A DNA stretch of 64,000 nucleotides from Pandoraea captiosa (GCF_902459775.1 NZ_CABPSQ010000014.1:1-64000); one strand, 5' to 3'; counted from the stretch's first letter, positions 53,469 to 62,854 are shown. A program made the numbers and translations. Notes: a model not told the origin generated them from the sequence alone.

Positions 53469-54716
53469 TTAGAACACGTGACTGACGCCCAGACGCACGA
53501 CCGTCTGCGAGCTGGTGGCAGACGACATGCCGTTGGCCGCATCGCCCACCGACGCCGTGGCGTCGACCACGTTGCCGTAGGCGTCGAGAGTGTTCCCCGA
53601 TGCCTTCTGGTATCCCGCCAATGCATACAGCTCCGTGCGCCTGGACAGGTTGTAGAACGCGGCGAGGTTGAACTGATGGTATTTCGCGCCTGATGCATTC
53701 GCCGCCGGGGCATTCACGTTCGTGAAGCTGTATCCGCCGCCGAAGCGGAACGCATTCGTGAAGCGATACATGCCCAGCACGCCGACCGTGTCGAACTTGG
53801 CCGTGCGCGTGAAGCGCGAGTACGTGCCCGCCGAGTACTCCGTGTGGCTGTAGTTTGCGCCGAGCGTGGTGTTGCCGAACTGGTACGTCATGGCGGTGGC
53901 GACGATGTCACGCGATCTGGCGCTGGCATATCCGGCGTTGATGGACGACGCAAAGGCCGATTCCGACGAGCCTGCCCAACTCCCGATGGTCGTATCCGTG
54001 GCGCTCGCCTTGTCGTTGTTGGCGTGCGAGTAGCCGACGCCCCACGTCAGCGGGCCGTTGGCATACTGGCCGGCGAAGCCCCAGGTGTTCTGACGCCCCA
54101 TCGTGCCGGGCTGGCCGCCAAAGCCGTACATCGCCCCGAAGGTGAATCCGCCCCACGTCGGCGACCGGTATTTCACGCTGTTGTTGACGCGCGAGCTGTG
54201 GTCGAGATTGTCGACGTCGCCCGGGTGTGCGCCCACGCCCGAGAGCAGGGCGGTGCCGCCCACCGAGCCGACGAGATCGATCAGCGGATCGTACTGACGA
54301 CCCAGCGTGACGGTGCCATAAGCTTTGTCCTGCAAACCGACATAGGCGTGACGGCCGAACTCTGCGCCCCCCTGGCTGGCCGTGCCGTTACCGATGTTAA
54401 AGCCATTCTCGAGACGGAACAGCGCTTTCAATCCGCCGCCCAGATCTTCCGAGCCCTGAATGCCCCAGCGGCTGCCCTGCCAAGTGCCGCTCTGGAACGC
54501 GTAGTTCGACGCGCCGGTCAGGACAGCGGGACGTCCTGCCGCGCCCGCACGCGTGACCGATGCCACGTTGCTGGCATAGCCAATGCCGCCGTCGACGATC
54601 CCGTAGAGCGTAACGTTGGACTGGGCGCAGGCGAGCGTGGCGGTACTGCAGCCGATCACCAGCACGGCGGCGCGGGAGAGCGGCGCAAGCGCGAGAGATT
54701 TCGCGAAAGACTTCAT
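53469..54716 (-). CDS. Gram-negative porin, Porin_4 type
   Basis: A 415-residue outer-membrane trimeric porin. The signal peptide is at about 1-31 (ends TLACA). The mature start QSNVTLYGIVDGGIGY is typical of betaproteobacterial porins, and RWGIQGSEDLGGGLKALFRLENGF is the classic second and third strand. The C-terminus ends in Phe (RLGVSHVF). AGGAAAC lies 7 bases before the start. A palindrome upstream suggests regulation. Solute specificity is unknown. Confidence 0.93.
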   Translation of the reverse strand: MKSFAKSLALAPLSRAAVLVIGCSTATLACAQSNVTLYGIVDGGIGYASNVASVTRAGAAGRPAVLTGASNYAFQSGTWQGSRWGIQGSEDLGGGLKALFRLENGFNIGNGTASQGGAEFGRHAYVGLQDKAYGTVTLGRQYDPLIDLVGSVGGTALLSGVGAHPGDVDNLDHSSRVNNSVKYRSPTWGGFTFGAMYGFGGQPGTMGRQNTWGFAGQYANGPLTWGVGYSHANNDKASATDTTIGSWAGSSESAFASSINAGYASARSRDIVATAMTYQFGNTTLGANYSHTEYSAGTYSRFTRTAKFDTVGVLGMYRFTNAFRFGGGYSFTNVNAPAANASGAKYHQFNLAAFYNLSRRTELYALAGYQKASGNTLDAYGNVVDATASVGDAANGMSSATSSQTVVRLGVSHVF

Positions 54717-54814
54717 GGTGTGTTTCCTGAGTGAGTTCTGACGGGGAAGTCAAAAAAGGCGATCCGCGTTCCGGTGTCATGTCCCGGATTGGCGAATCGA
54801 TTCATAAATTAGAA

Positions 54815-54825
54815 GTACTAAGTAC
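54815..54825. promoter_or_regulatory. palindrome upstream of the porin gene
   Basis: GTACTAAGTAC is a perfect 5+1+5 palindrome about 100 bases before the porin start, in an AT-rich stretch that probably holds the promoter. The binding protein is unknown. Confidence 0.35.
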
Positions 54826-54953
54826 AAAATTCCCGAGTTCCCCTCGCAGACGTTGCCACCGACGAGGGATATCCGATGTGCGTGCCGCCGCCGGGCGTGG
54901 GGAAAGAGGTCCCTGCGGCGGTGCTGCGCGTTGTGCGCGTCGCCCTCGTCGAG

Positions 54954-55913
54954 TTACCTGGCGATGTCCTTGCCTTGCCTGGTCAGCGCGTCGCGCAAAC
55001 GAGCGGGCGAGTCGGTCATCACCGCATCGAACCCCAATTGCGACGCGGCTTCGAAGTCCTGCGGCGTTTCGATACCGAACGCGACGAGATGCACGTTGCC
55101 GCGCGCTTTGAAGCACTGCACGGCGGCGGGCGTCCACCAGTTGGCGACGACCTTCGAGATGCCTTCGCCCAGCGTGAAACGCTCGACCACTTCGACCTGA
55201 CGATGGAACTCGATGCCGGCCCACGTGCCCGGCGCCGGCGGGGTGGTGCATTGACCAGCCAGCGCTGCGGCAACGAGTCGGTTGCGTGTTGCGTCGCGCG
55301 ATTCGAACAACTGGGCTTGCGGGCGGCGCTCACGCATGCGGTCGGTAGCCTCGGCTTCCGTGGAGTAGAGACGCACGCGTGACCACGCATGCATGTCGTC
55401 GAGCACCTTGATGACGGCTTCGACCAGCGGTGCCGCGGGCGTCTGCTTCATGTCGAGCAGCACGGGGACGTCTGCGGGGACAGCGGCGAGCGCCTCCCGC
55501 AGCGTGGGGATGGGCAGGGGGTGGTCGCGATACGGGTAGACCGTCTGGCCCGCCGCGTCCTTGCGAGCAAAGGCATAGCCGGCGTTGAGCCGCTTCACGT
55601 CGGTATAGTCGAGGTCGGCAAGTTTGCCGCGACCGTCGGTCAGTGCGGAAAGATCGGCCGGGCGGTACATCACCGGTACGCCGTCGCGCGTGACCTGCAC
55701 GGTCATCCACAAGGCTTGCGCGCCGTTTTGCAGTGCGTTGGTAAAGGCTTGCACCGTGTTTTCCGGCGTATCGCCGGTCCCGCCGCGATGCGCGACGATG
55801 AGCGGGGTCGCACTGGCCGCGAGCGGCATCACCGCACCGAAAAGACAGGCGGCGACGCTCGCACCGATAGCGGCTACGCGCCAGTTGAACGAACGCATGG
55901 GGATGGATGGCAT
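54954..55913 (-). CDS. glycerophosphodiester phosphodiesterase family protein, divergent
   Basis: A 319-residue exported protein (signal peptide at about 1-36, ends LAASA). The start at 55913 is one of three in-frame ATGs (55961, 55898). The first catalytic block is intact: IVAHRGG and PENTVQAF. The usual ELDVQLT and HD ligands are replaced by ALWMTVQVT and MYRPADL. It belongs to the variant subgroup with YRPADL, so metal use and reaction may differ from classic GDPDs. It lies downstream of the DeoR regulator gene on the same strand, 75 bp away. Confidence 0.78.
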   Translation of the reverse strand: MPSIPMRSFNWRVAAIGASVAACLFGAVMPLAASATPLIVAHRGGTGDTPENTVQAFTNALQNGAQALWMTVQVTRDGVPVMYRPADLSALTDGRGKLADLDYTDVKRLNAGYAFARKDAAGQTVYPYRDHPLPIPTLREALAAVPADVPVLLDMKQTPAAPLVEAVIKVLDDMHAWSRVRLYSTEAEATDRMRERRPQAQLFESRDATRNRLVAAALAGQCTTPPAPGTWAGIEFHRQVEVVERFTLGEGISKVVANWWTPAAVQCFKARGNVHLVAFGIETPQDFEAASQLGFDAVMTDSPARLRDALTRQGKDIAR

Positions 55914-55988
55914 GGTGGGCGATCTCGTTGCGAGGGCGGGCGTGAACGGGGACGTGGGCATGCGAAATGAGGTGTGGTGGCGACGGGT

Positions 55989-56747
55989 TCAGACAACAAG
56001 GATTTCCGGCGATGCGATCGGCAGGCGCTGACGCAACGTGTCGGGCACCGGCGCATCCGTAATCACAAGGTCCTGCTCGGCGAGCTGACCGCCGCGCACG
56101 CTCGGCTTGCGCGTGAATTTGTAGGCGTCGGCCACAAGCATGCGATACCGGCTGGCCTCACGCAGCGCTTCGCGCGACGCCGCTTCATGGCGGTCGTAAT
56201 CGAGCAGCGTGCCGTCGTCGTCGATACCGCCAACGCTGTACACGCCCACGTCGGCCCGATAAGCACGAAACAGCCGGTCCGCTTCGTCGCCGAGAATCTC
56301 GGGATTGGGCGAGCGCAATTCGCCACCGGGCACGATCACGCGATGTTCGGGATTGTTGGCAAGCACGAGCGCCGCACGCAGGTTGTTCGTAATGACGCAC
56401 AGGCGTTTGCGATGCATCAGGGCGACGGCGACCTGTTCCGGCGTGGTGCCGATGCCCAGCAGCACGGTCGCGCCGTCCGGAATGCGCTCGGCGGCGGCAT
56501 GTCCGATACGCAGCTTCCCTTCGAGATTGCGCACCCGGCGCACCTCGTATGGCTGATTCGTGCCGGGGGGCATGAGACGCGCGCCGCCGTGATAGCGACG
56601 CAGCACGTTCGCGTCGCACAACGTGTTTACATCGCGGCGAATCGTTTGCGTTGCTACGCCGAAGTGGTCGGCGAGGGCGTCAACGCTCATCTCTCCATGC
56701 TGGCGAAAGAGCGCGACGATACGGGTCTGACGTTCGGAAAGGTCCAT
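55989..56747 (-). CDS. DeoR/GlpR-family regulator
   Basis: A 252-residue protein. The N-terminal HTH has VDALADHFGVATQTIRRDVNTL (about 21-42). The C-terminal DeoR sensor domain (about 75-235) contains TVLLGIGTTPEQVA and the VYSVGGIDDDGTLLDYD segment. Such regulators sense sugar phosphates or glycerol phosphate, which fits with the GDPD-like gene 75 bp downstream. Two direct repeats lie upstream (56811 and 56832). Confidence 0.88.
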   Translation of the reverse strand: MDLSERQTRIVALFRQHGEMSVDALADHFGVATQTIRRDVNTLCDANVLRRYHGGARLMPPGTNQPYEVRRVRNLEGKLRIGHAAAERIPDGATVLLGIGTTPEQVAVALMHRKRLCVITNNLRAALVLANNPEHRVIVPGGELRSPNPEILGDEADRLFRAYRADVGVYSVGGIDDDGTLLDYDRHEAASREALREASRYRMLVADAYKFTRKPSVRGGQLAEQDLVITDAPVPDTLRQRLPIASPEILVV

Positions 56748-56810
56748 CGGGCGGTCGGGCGTTGCCCATTCGTTCTGGAATGGGCGCCACTTTGACAGCC
56801 GAGAATGACA

Positions 56811-56842
56811 TTCAAATGACGATGTCGGATGTTCAAATGAAC
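56811..56842. promoter_or_regulatory. two TTCAAATGA direct repeats before the DeoR gene
   Basis: TTCAAATGA occurs at 56811-56819 and 56832-56840, 21 bases apart (two helical turns). The second lies within GTTCAAATGAAC, an inverted repeat of 5-base arms (56831-56842). It is a probable operator for the DeoR-type protein. It lies between that gene and the end of the Lrp gene. Confidence 0.5.
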
Positions 56843-56850
56843 ATTTTCAT

Positions 56851-57336
56851 TCAGCGAGACGCTTTCGCATGAACCGGCGCATTCGCTTCGAACTTGGCGC
56901 AACGGGTCGAAAAGAACGTGCGTACGTTGCGAATGTTGGCGGCGCTTTTGAAGATGCGGCGCGCGAGCTCGTCGTAGGCGGCCATGTCGGGCACCTCGGC
57001 AATGAGCACGAAGTCCGGTCCCGGCGAAACGCGGTAGCACTGCGTCACGGCGGGTTCTTCGCAGATGTAGGCTTCGAAGGCGTCGTAGTCCTCAGCGGCT
57101 TGCCTGTCCAGGCTCACTTCGACGACGGCGCGCAGCGTCGGGCCGAGCCTCGCGGTGTCGATGATGGCGATCTGGCGGGCAATGATCCCGGCCTCTCTGA
57201 GTACGCGTACGCGTCGCAAGCATGTCGGTGCAGACGCATGGACGCGTCGCGACAATTCCAGATTCGAAATGGAGGCGTCGGTCTGAAGTACGCCCAGGAT
57301 ACGCAAGTCCAGATCGTCGAGGGTGAGAGGCGGCAT
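56851..57336 (-). CDS. Lrp/AsnC-family regulator
   Basis: A 161-residue protein. Residues about 5-65 form the AsnC HTH (LDDLDLRILGVLQTDASISN, then LELSRRVHASAPTCLRRVRVL). Residues about 70-150 form the RAM ligand domain (AVVEVSLDRQ, VSPGPDFVLIAEV). AGGAA lies 6-10 bases before the start. It is divergent from glmS, and three 15-bp palindromic sites lie between them, so it very likely controls glmS and itself. Confidence 0.9.
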   Translation of the reverse strand: MPPLTLDDLDLRILGVLQTDASISNLELSRRVHASAPTCLRRVRVLREAGIIARQIAIIDTARLGPTLRAVVEVSLDRQAAEDYDAFEAYICEEPAVTQCYRVSPGPDFVLIAEVPDMAAYDELARRIFKSAANIRNVRTFFSTRCAKFEANAPVHAKASR

Positions 57337-57361
57337 GTCGATTCCTGTGGCACGAAGTGAA

Positions 57362-57435
57362 TGAAATTTAATTTCACCTCATGCAGTGCATGAATTTTAA
57401 TTTCATTTCGATGTAAACGTTGAAGATTAATTTCA
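57362..57435. promoter_or_regulatory. three phased AsnC/Lrp-type operator sites
   Basis: TGAAATTTAATTTCA (57362-57376) is a perfect 7+1+7 palindrome. TGAATTTTAATTTCA (57391-57405) and TGAAGATTAATTTCA (57421-57435) differ from it only in the left half. Their starts are 29 and 30 bases apart, close to three helical turns. This is the layout expected for an Lrp-family octamer or dimer array between the regulator gene and glmS. Confidence 0.75.
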
Positions 57436-57493
57436 GTTCGACGACTCTACCATCGCTTCACTGGCTGGCAACGAATCCTTCTGGAGAAGCGTT

Positions 57494-59323
57494 ATGTGTG
57501 GAATCATCGGCGCGGTGGCGCAACGGGACATCGTGCCCAATCTGGTCGACGGGTTGAAGCGCCTTGAGTATCGCGGGTATGACTCATGCGGCGTTGCGCT
57601 GTATCGTGACCGCGACCTGGTTCGGGCGCGCAGCGTCGAGCGTGTAGCGAATCTGCAGCAGGAGGTGGCACGGCTCGGGCTTGCGGGGTACACAGGGATT
57701 GCGCACACGCGCTGGGCGACGCACGGCAAGCCGATTACCGACAACGCCCATCCTCACTTCTCGCCGAACGCGCAGACACCGCGCATCGCGCTGTCGCACA
57801 ACGGCATCATCGAGAATCACGAGGCATTGCGCGCCATGCTGGTGACGCAGGGCTACACATTCGCGAGCCAGACGGACAGCGAAGTCATCGCGCATCTGAT
57901 CGATCATCTCTACGACGGCGATTTGTTCGAGGCAGTCAAAGCGGCCGCCGCTCAATTGTGCGGGAGCTATGCGATCGCTGTGATCTGCCGTGACGAACCG
58001 CATCGGCTGGTGGGCGCACGCGACGGCATGCCGCTGATTGTCGGCGTTGGCGACGGTGAGAACTTTCTGGCCTCCGATGCGATTGCGCTCGCGAACGTTA
58101 CCGATCGCATCGTGTATCTGGAGAACGGCGACGTGGCGGATGTACAGTTGCATCGCTACTGGGTGGTGAATGCGCAGGGGCAACGTGTCGAGCGCGCCGT
58201 GAACCAGGTGGCGGCGCACAGCGGTGCGGCGGATCTCGGGCCGTATCGTTATTACATGCAGAAAGAGATTTTCGAGCAACCGCGCGCGGTGGCCGACACG
58301 TTGCTCGACGTGACCTCGATCATGCCGGAGTTGTTCGGCGACAACGCATGGCGTGTGTTCAACGCGGTGGATTCGGTGCTGTTGCTGGCGTGCGGCGGGA
58401 GTTATCACGCGGCGTTGACGGCGAAGTACTGGATCGAGAGTCTGGCGCAGGTGCCGGTGAGTGTGGAGATTGCTAGCGAGTATCGCTATCGCGACAGTGT
58501 GCCGAACGAGAGGACGCTCGTCGTCGCTGTCTCACAGAGCGGCGAGACGGCGGACGTGCTGGGCGCCGTGCACGTGGCGAAGCAACGGGGGATGTTGCAT
58601 ACCCTGGCGATCTGCAACGTGGCGACGAGTGCGTTGGCGCGCGAATGCGCCTTGACGTTTTTCACGCGGGCAGGGGTGGAGATCGGCGTGGCCTCGACCA
58701 AGGCGTTCACGACGCAATTGGTGTCGCTGTTCATTCTGGCGTTGACGTTGGCGCAAACCCGCAATCGTCTGTCCGAGGCGGATGAGCAGCGGCATCTCAA
58801 GGCGTTGCGTCATCTGCCGGATGCGATTGCCAAGGTGCTCGCACTGGAGCCGCAGATCATCGGCTGGGCGGAACAGTTGACGCGCCGACAGGACATCCTT
58901 TTCCTCGGGCGGGGGCTGCATTATCCGGTGGCGATGGAGGGCGCGCTGAAGATGAAAGAGATTTCGTACATCCACGCGGAAGCGTATCCGGCCGGCGAGC
59001 TCAAGCATGGACCGCTGGCGTTGGTGAGTGACGAGATGCCGGTGGTGGCGGTGGCGCCCAACGACAAGTTGCTGGAAAAACTGAAATCGAATATGCACGA
59101 AGTGAGTGCGCGCAATGGCAAGCTCTACGTCTTTACGGATAGCGATTGCGGGCTATCGCCCGGACCCGATATCGAGGTGATCCGCTTGACCGAACACTAC
59201 GGTCTGCTCTCGCCGATTCTGCACACCATTCCGATGCAACTGCTCGCGTATCACGCCGCAGTGGCACGGGGCACCGATGTGGACAAGCCGCGGAATCTGG
59301 CGAAGTCGGTGACGGTGGAGTGA
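57494..59323 (+). CDS. glmS: glutamine--fructose-6-phosphate aminotransferase (isomerizing)
   Basis: A 609-residue enzyme that makes glucosamine 6-phosphate for peptidoglycan and lipopolysaccharide. Cys2 of [10 protein letters not shown] is the glutaminase nucleophile once Met is removed. The N-terminal class II amidotransferase domain spans about 1-225. Two SIS domains follow (about 285-425 and 455-600), with [10 protein letters not shown] and [13 protein letters not shown] as sugar-binding blocks, and KSVTVE at the C-terminus as in other GlmS proteins. The 5' region has no glmS ribozyme; control by the divergent Lrp-type protein is inferred. It may be a second glmS copy specialised for amino-sugar use. 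Confidence 0.95.
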   Translation: MCGIIGAVAQRDIVPNLVDGLKRLEYRGYDSCGVALYRDRDLVRARSVERVANLQQEVARLGLAGYTGIAHTRWATHGKPITDNAHPHFSPNAQTPRIALSHNGIIENHEALRAMLVTQGYTFASQTDSEVIAHLIDHLYDGDLFEAVKAAAAQLCGSYAIAVICRDEPHRLVGARDGMPLIVGVGDGENFLASDAIALANVTDRIVYLENGDVADVQLHRYWVVNAQGQRVERAVNQVAAHSGAADLGPYRYYMQKEIFEQPRAVADTLLDVTSIMPELFGDNAWRVFNAVDSVLLLACGGSYHAALTAKYWIESLAQVPVSVEIASEYRYRDSVPNERTLVVAVSQSGETADVLGAVHVAKQRGMLHTLAICNVATSALARECALTFFTRAGVEIGVASTKAFTTQLVSLFILALTLAQTRNRLSEADEQRHLKALRHLPDAIAKVLALEPQIIGWAEQLTRRQDILFLGRGLHYPVAMEGALKMKEISYIHAEAYPAGELKHGPLALVSDEMPVVAVAPNDKLLEKLKSNMHEVSARNGKLYVFTDSDCGLSPGPDIEVIRLTEHYGLLSPILHTIPMQLLAYHAAVARGTDVDKPRNLAKSVTVE

Positions 59324-59784
59324 GAGACGATCCGGGGGAGGCGATGTCGACAACCGTTGTCGCGTGGGAACGCTATTGATGTCGTTCGCGCGGGTGAATC
59401 GTCTGTCTTCGCGATGCGCTTTGCGTCGCCCCGCGTACTTCTACGCAACGGTTCGTGACTGACTCGAATCCGCGATGAAAAACTCGTTCGCGTATTCGCG
59501 CGTGCGCACTGACAACAGGCCGAACTGACCACCGAGGTCCATCGTGCTTTGCGCCACCTTGGTCGGTGTGGCGTCCTCACCGATCGTTACGTTGACGCGG
59601 GCGATGCCTGCCCTGGTGAATGCAGGAAGCACGCCGGTAATCCTGGTGTCGCTCGCAACGCTGAAACTGCGCGCCGCGATCTTTTGTGATGCGGCGTCTG
59701 TGAAATAGACCTGGCGTGCCTTGGTGAAGTCGACAACGCCTCTCGCCCGGCTGGCTGCGCGAGCTTAGGAGGTGCGCCGATGAC
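59324..59784. other. 461-bp gap after glmS containing a gene remnant
   Basis: No intact gene is visible. A minus-strand open frame without a good start codon is listed as a pseudogene (59441-59764). The rest, including 59324-59440, shows nothing of note. Confidence 0.5.
59441..59764 (-). pseudogene. truncated coding remnant of unknown family
   Basis: An open frame of 107 codons begins right after an in-frame TAA (59765-59767) and has no ATG. The only candidate start is GTG 59632, which would drop a protein-like part (VVDFTKARQVYFTDAAS, then ARSFSVASDTRITG). The rest reads well (ARVNVTIGEDATPTKVAQS, MDLGGQFGLLSVRTREYAN). It looks like the 3' end of a larger gene that lost its start. I do not recognise the family. 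Confidence 0.4.
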
Positions 59785-60687
59785 TCAACCCGATAGGTTT
59801 GCCAATACGCCTTGCCCGATGGTCTGCTTCAAGTGCGCGAGCGCAGGTGGCATTTCTTGATGTGCGGCATGCAGACACAACGTAACGTCCGGTAGCGCAG
59901 GAAGCCCATCCCGTTCACCGAGCGGTTTCAACGTCGAAGGTAGTCCGGCGGCCGTTCGCAGCGTGATGCCGAGCCCTGCGGCAACCCCTGACCACAAACT
60001 CTGAATGCTCGCCGTGGTGTAGGCGACGCGCCACGAAATACCCGCCTTGTCGAGCGCTGCCAGGCCGGCGCGCCGGAAAAAGCATGGCGCGTTGTAAAGT
60101 GCCAGATCGAGCGGCTCACCTGACTCACCCGGCTTACCCGACTCACCCGGCCGCGTCGCGCCATGCGCGTGCGCCGGACCGATCCACGTCATGGGCAGTG
60201 TGGCGACCGGTTCGGCATCGGCGCGCGTCTCGTAGCCCATTGCCAGCACCATGTCGAGCTCACCCCGGTCGAGCCGTTCGAGTAGTGCACCGTTTCGCTC
60301 AACCGCCACTTCCACGCGAACACCCGGATGCGTCCTCTTGAACTGCCCCAACGCCGCTGGCAGCCACGTTTCTGCAAAGTCGCCCGGCAAACCGAAGCGC
60401 ACCACGCCTTCGACCGACGCCGCGCGCACCGACCGGACTGCCTCGTCGTTCAGATCGAGAATGCGATGCGCATACGAGACGATTTTTTCTCCGGCATCGG
60501 TGAGCGCGAGGCCGCGTCCTTTACGCCGGAACAGGGGCATCCCCACCTGTGCTTCGAGCTTTCGCATCTGCTGGCTGACGGCAGATTGCGACCGGCCGAT
60601 CCGCTCCGCGGCCCGATTCAGGCTGCCAAGCTTTTGCGTCGCGATCAACGTGCGCAGCGCATCCATGTCGAGATTGGGTTGCATCAT
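59785..60687 (-). CDS. LysR-family transcriptional regulator
   Basis: A 300-residue protein from ATG 60687 (a second ATG follows directly). The HTH is at about 6-65 (LRTLIATQKLGSLNRAAERIGRSQSAVSQQMRKLE). The substrate domain at about 95-290 has VVRFGLPGDFAETWLPAALG. The GESGKPGESGEP stretch (about 190) is an unusual low-complexity loop, encoded by a short DNA repeat, that sits in the ligand domain. Divergent target: the lipocalin-like gene at 60834. Confidence 0.88.
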   Translation of the reverse strand: MMQPNLDMDALRTLIATQKLGSLNRAAERIGRSQSAVSQQMRKLEAQVGMPLFRRKGRGLALTDAGEKIVSYAHRILDLNDEAVRSVRAASVEGVVRFGLPGDFAETWLPAALGQFKRTHPGVRVEVAVERNGALLERLDRGELDMVLAMGYETRADAEPVATLPMTWIGPAHAHGATRPGESGKPGESGEPLDLALYNAPCFFRRAGLAALDKAGISWRVAYTTASIQSLWSGVAAGLGITLRTAAGLPSTLKPLGERDGLPALPDVTLCLHAAHQEMPPALAHLKQTIGQGVLANLSG

Positions 60688-60833
60688 TGTGCAGAATCTC
60701 TGAACTGAGAGTGCCGAATTATCGCATCCACTGAAGTTTTGCGCAGGTAGCATCGACGCGTGAAATGAAGCGTCAGCGGTGCGCGGCAACGGTTGTCGCG
60801 CTGTGCCAACCCAATCGGAAAAGGAAACGAGGC

Positions 60834-61364
60834 ATGAAGGCTCAGACGGTGTGCCAATGGAGCGCGATCGGCGCGATGCTTGTGGCGTGTGGACTGACGG
60901 CGAACGCCGCGCAAGCGGACGTGAAGACGGACCAACGCGCGCTGGCAGGGACATGGACGTTGGTCGCGGCAGACGTTCAACACCCCGACGGTTCGCGCGC
61001 ACGCGACTACGGCGCCGACCCGAAAGGAATGCTCGTGATCGACGCGCAAGGTCATTACTCGCTGCAAATCTTCAAATCGGAGCGAGTGAAATTTGCCTCC
61101 GGGGATAAGGCCGTTGCTTCCGCGGAGGAATACAAGGCGGCCGTCATCGGGTCCAGCACGCACTTCGGCACGCTGAACGTCGACGCGGCGGCCGGCACGT
61201 TGAGCTTTCACATCCGGAGCGCGTCATTTCCGAATTGGGAAGGGCAAACGCAGACTCGCCATTTCGAATTGAACGGCGACGTGTTGAGCTATCGCGTGAC
61301 GCCACGTCCGAATGGAGACGTGCCGATCTCGATCTGGAAACGGGTGGACGACCACGCGAGGTGA
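60834..61364 (+). CDS. lipocalin-like exported protein
   Basis: A 176-residue protein with a signal peptide (about 1-29, ends AAQA). The mature part fits the lipocalin-like domain PF13924: LAGTWTLVAADVQHPDG near the start, then GMLVIDAQGHYSLQIFKS. AAGGAAACGAGG lies upstream of ATG 60834. It is divergent from a LysR gene, which may regulate it. The ligand is unknown. A strong bidirectional terminator follows. Confidence 0.82.
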   Translation: MKAQTVCQWSAIGAMLVACGLTANAAQADVKTDQRALAGTWTLVAADVQHPDGSRARDYGADPKGMLVIDAQGHYSLQIFKSERVKFASGDKAVASAEEYKAAVIGSSTHFGTLNVDAAAGTLSFHIRSASFPNWEGQTQTRHFELNGDVLSYRVTPRPNGDVPISIWKRVDDHAR

Positions 61365-61390
61365 CACGTCGTCAATACGACGCCACCGCA

Positions 61391-61418
61391 CAAAGCCCCG
61401 CACCTTGGCGGGGCTTTG
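61391..61418. terminator. bidirectional terminator
   Basis: CAAAGCCCCGC (61391-61401) and GCGGGGCTTTG (61408-61418) form a perfect 11-bp stem with a 6-base loop. A/T at both stem bases makes short U-runs possible on both strands. It separates the convergent lipocalin-like and MFS genes. Confidence 0.85.
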
Positions 61419-61441
61419 CGTTCCAGTGACGCCAGACGGGA

Positions 61442-62848
61442 TCAATGCGCGCGCTTGCCCACCAACCGCATTCCGCTCGCAACACATCCCGCCGCAGAAA
61501 ACACGGCGCCCCACGCCAGTGCCCACGTCGAGCCGTGCGTGCCGAACAGGCCGAGCGCCAGGGCGACCAGCGCAGCGCCGGTCGCCTGTCCGAGCAGACG
61601 CGATGTGCCCACCATCCCGCTCGCGCCGCCACTGCGCTCCGGCGGCGCACTGTGCATGAAGGCCTTCAGGTTCGGCGATTGAAAGAAGCCGAAACCCAGA
61701 CCGCACAACGCCATGCGCCAGCCGATATCCCATAACTGCGCCTGCTCCGGCATGATCGCCAGCAAGGCCATCCCGGCGCTGAGCATCGCCAGGCCGATGG
61801 CGCCCAATGCGCCCGGCGGGTACTTGTCGGACAAGCGTCCGGCGACCGGCGCAATAGCGGCCACGAAGAACGGCCAGGGCGTCATCAGGAACCCGGTCTC
61901 GATCGGGCTGCGATGCAGCACGTTCTCGAAATAGAAGGGTAACGACACCAGCCCCAACCCCTGCGTGGCAAAGGCGCAGATCGCCGTGAGCGTGGACAAT
62001 GCGAACGCGGGCAGGCGCAACAGGTCCACCGGCAGCATCGGCGCACGATGACCGCGCTCACGCCGAATCAATGCCCATCCGAACACGAGGGCGCCCACGA
62101 AGCAGGCGAGTGTCAAATGCCAGTCGGCCTGCTGCGCGCTCTGACTCAGCGCGAAGATCAACAGCGAGAAGGTCAGCACGTTGAGCAGCGCGGCGATCAT
62201 GTCCGGCTTGTGCTCGCTGCGTGGGGTGTCCGGCAGATTGCGACGCGAGAACGCCAGCGCCAGCAATCCCGTCGGCACGTTGATGAGGAACAACCAGGGC
62301 CAGCTCGCAAACGCAAGCACCAGCGACGCCACGGTCGGCCCGATGGCAAACGAGATGCCGACGATCAGCGCGTTGAGACCGACACCGCGTCCCAATTGCG
62401 CGGCCGGGTACAGGAAGCGAATGAGCGCAATATTGACGCTCATCACCGCCGCCGCACCCACCCCTTGCAGCACGCGCGCGCCGGCGAGAAAGCCCAATGA
62501 AGGGGACAGCGCACACAGCAGCGACGCGACGAGAAACAGCGCCACGCCCCACATGAAAACGCGCTTGTGCCCGACACGCTCGCCCAACGAGGCAAACGGC
62601 AGCAAGGTGGCGACCATCGCCAGCTGATAGGCATTGACGATCCAGACCGAGGCCGAGGGCGTGGTTTTCAGATCGAGCGCCATTTGCGGCAGGGCCGTAT
62701 TGGCGATGGCGGTATCGAGACTGGCCAGCGAGACGGCGAGGAGAATCGCCGTCATGGCAAGCCCGCGTCCGGTCGTGGGCGGTTCGTGCGAGTGCGCCGC
62801 TGGGGCGCTCACCGTCGAGGGGGCGGCGGTCGGGGGCAACGACGACAT
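61442..62848 (-). CDS. MFS exporter, DHA2 family
   Basis: A 468-residue protein with 14 predicted membrane helices. The first helix contains SLASLDTAIANTALPQMALDL; motif C follows in NALIVGISFAIGPTVASLVL. It exports toxic compounds using the proton gradient. It starts 6 bases after the stop of the DsbA-family gene, on the same strand, so they form an operon. The substrate is unknown. Confidence 0.88.
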   Translation of the reverse strand: MSSLPPTAAPSTVSAPAAHSHEPPTTGRGLAMTAILLAVSLASLDTAIANTALPQMALDLKTTPSASVWIVNAYQLAMVATLLPFASLGERVGHKRVFMWGVALFLVASLLCALSPSLGFLAGARVLQGVGAAAVMSVNIALIRFLYPAAQLGRGVGLNALIVGISFAIGPTVASLVLAFASWPWLFLINVPTGLLALAFSRRNLPDTPRSEHKPDMIAALLNVLTFSLLIFALSQSAQQADWHLTLACFVGALVFGWALIRRERGHRAPMLPVDLLRLPAFALSTLTAICAFATQGLGLVSLPFYFENVLHRSPIETGFLMTPWPFFVAAIAPVAGRLSDKYPPGALGAIGLAMLSAGMALLAIMPEQAQLWDIGWRMALCGLGFGFFQSPNLKAFMHSAPPERSGGASGMVGTSRLLGQATGAALVALALGLFGTHGSTWALAWGAVFSAAGCVASGMRLVGKRAH

Positions 62849-62854
62849 GACGGT

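Noticed and set aside
57337-57493. glmS ribozyme upstream of glmS
   Set aside because: The region is short and AT-rich, made of palindromic operator copies; the ribozyme fold is a Gram-positive feature and is not seen.
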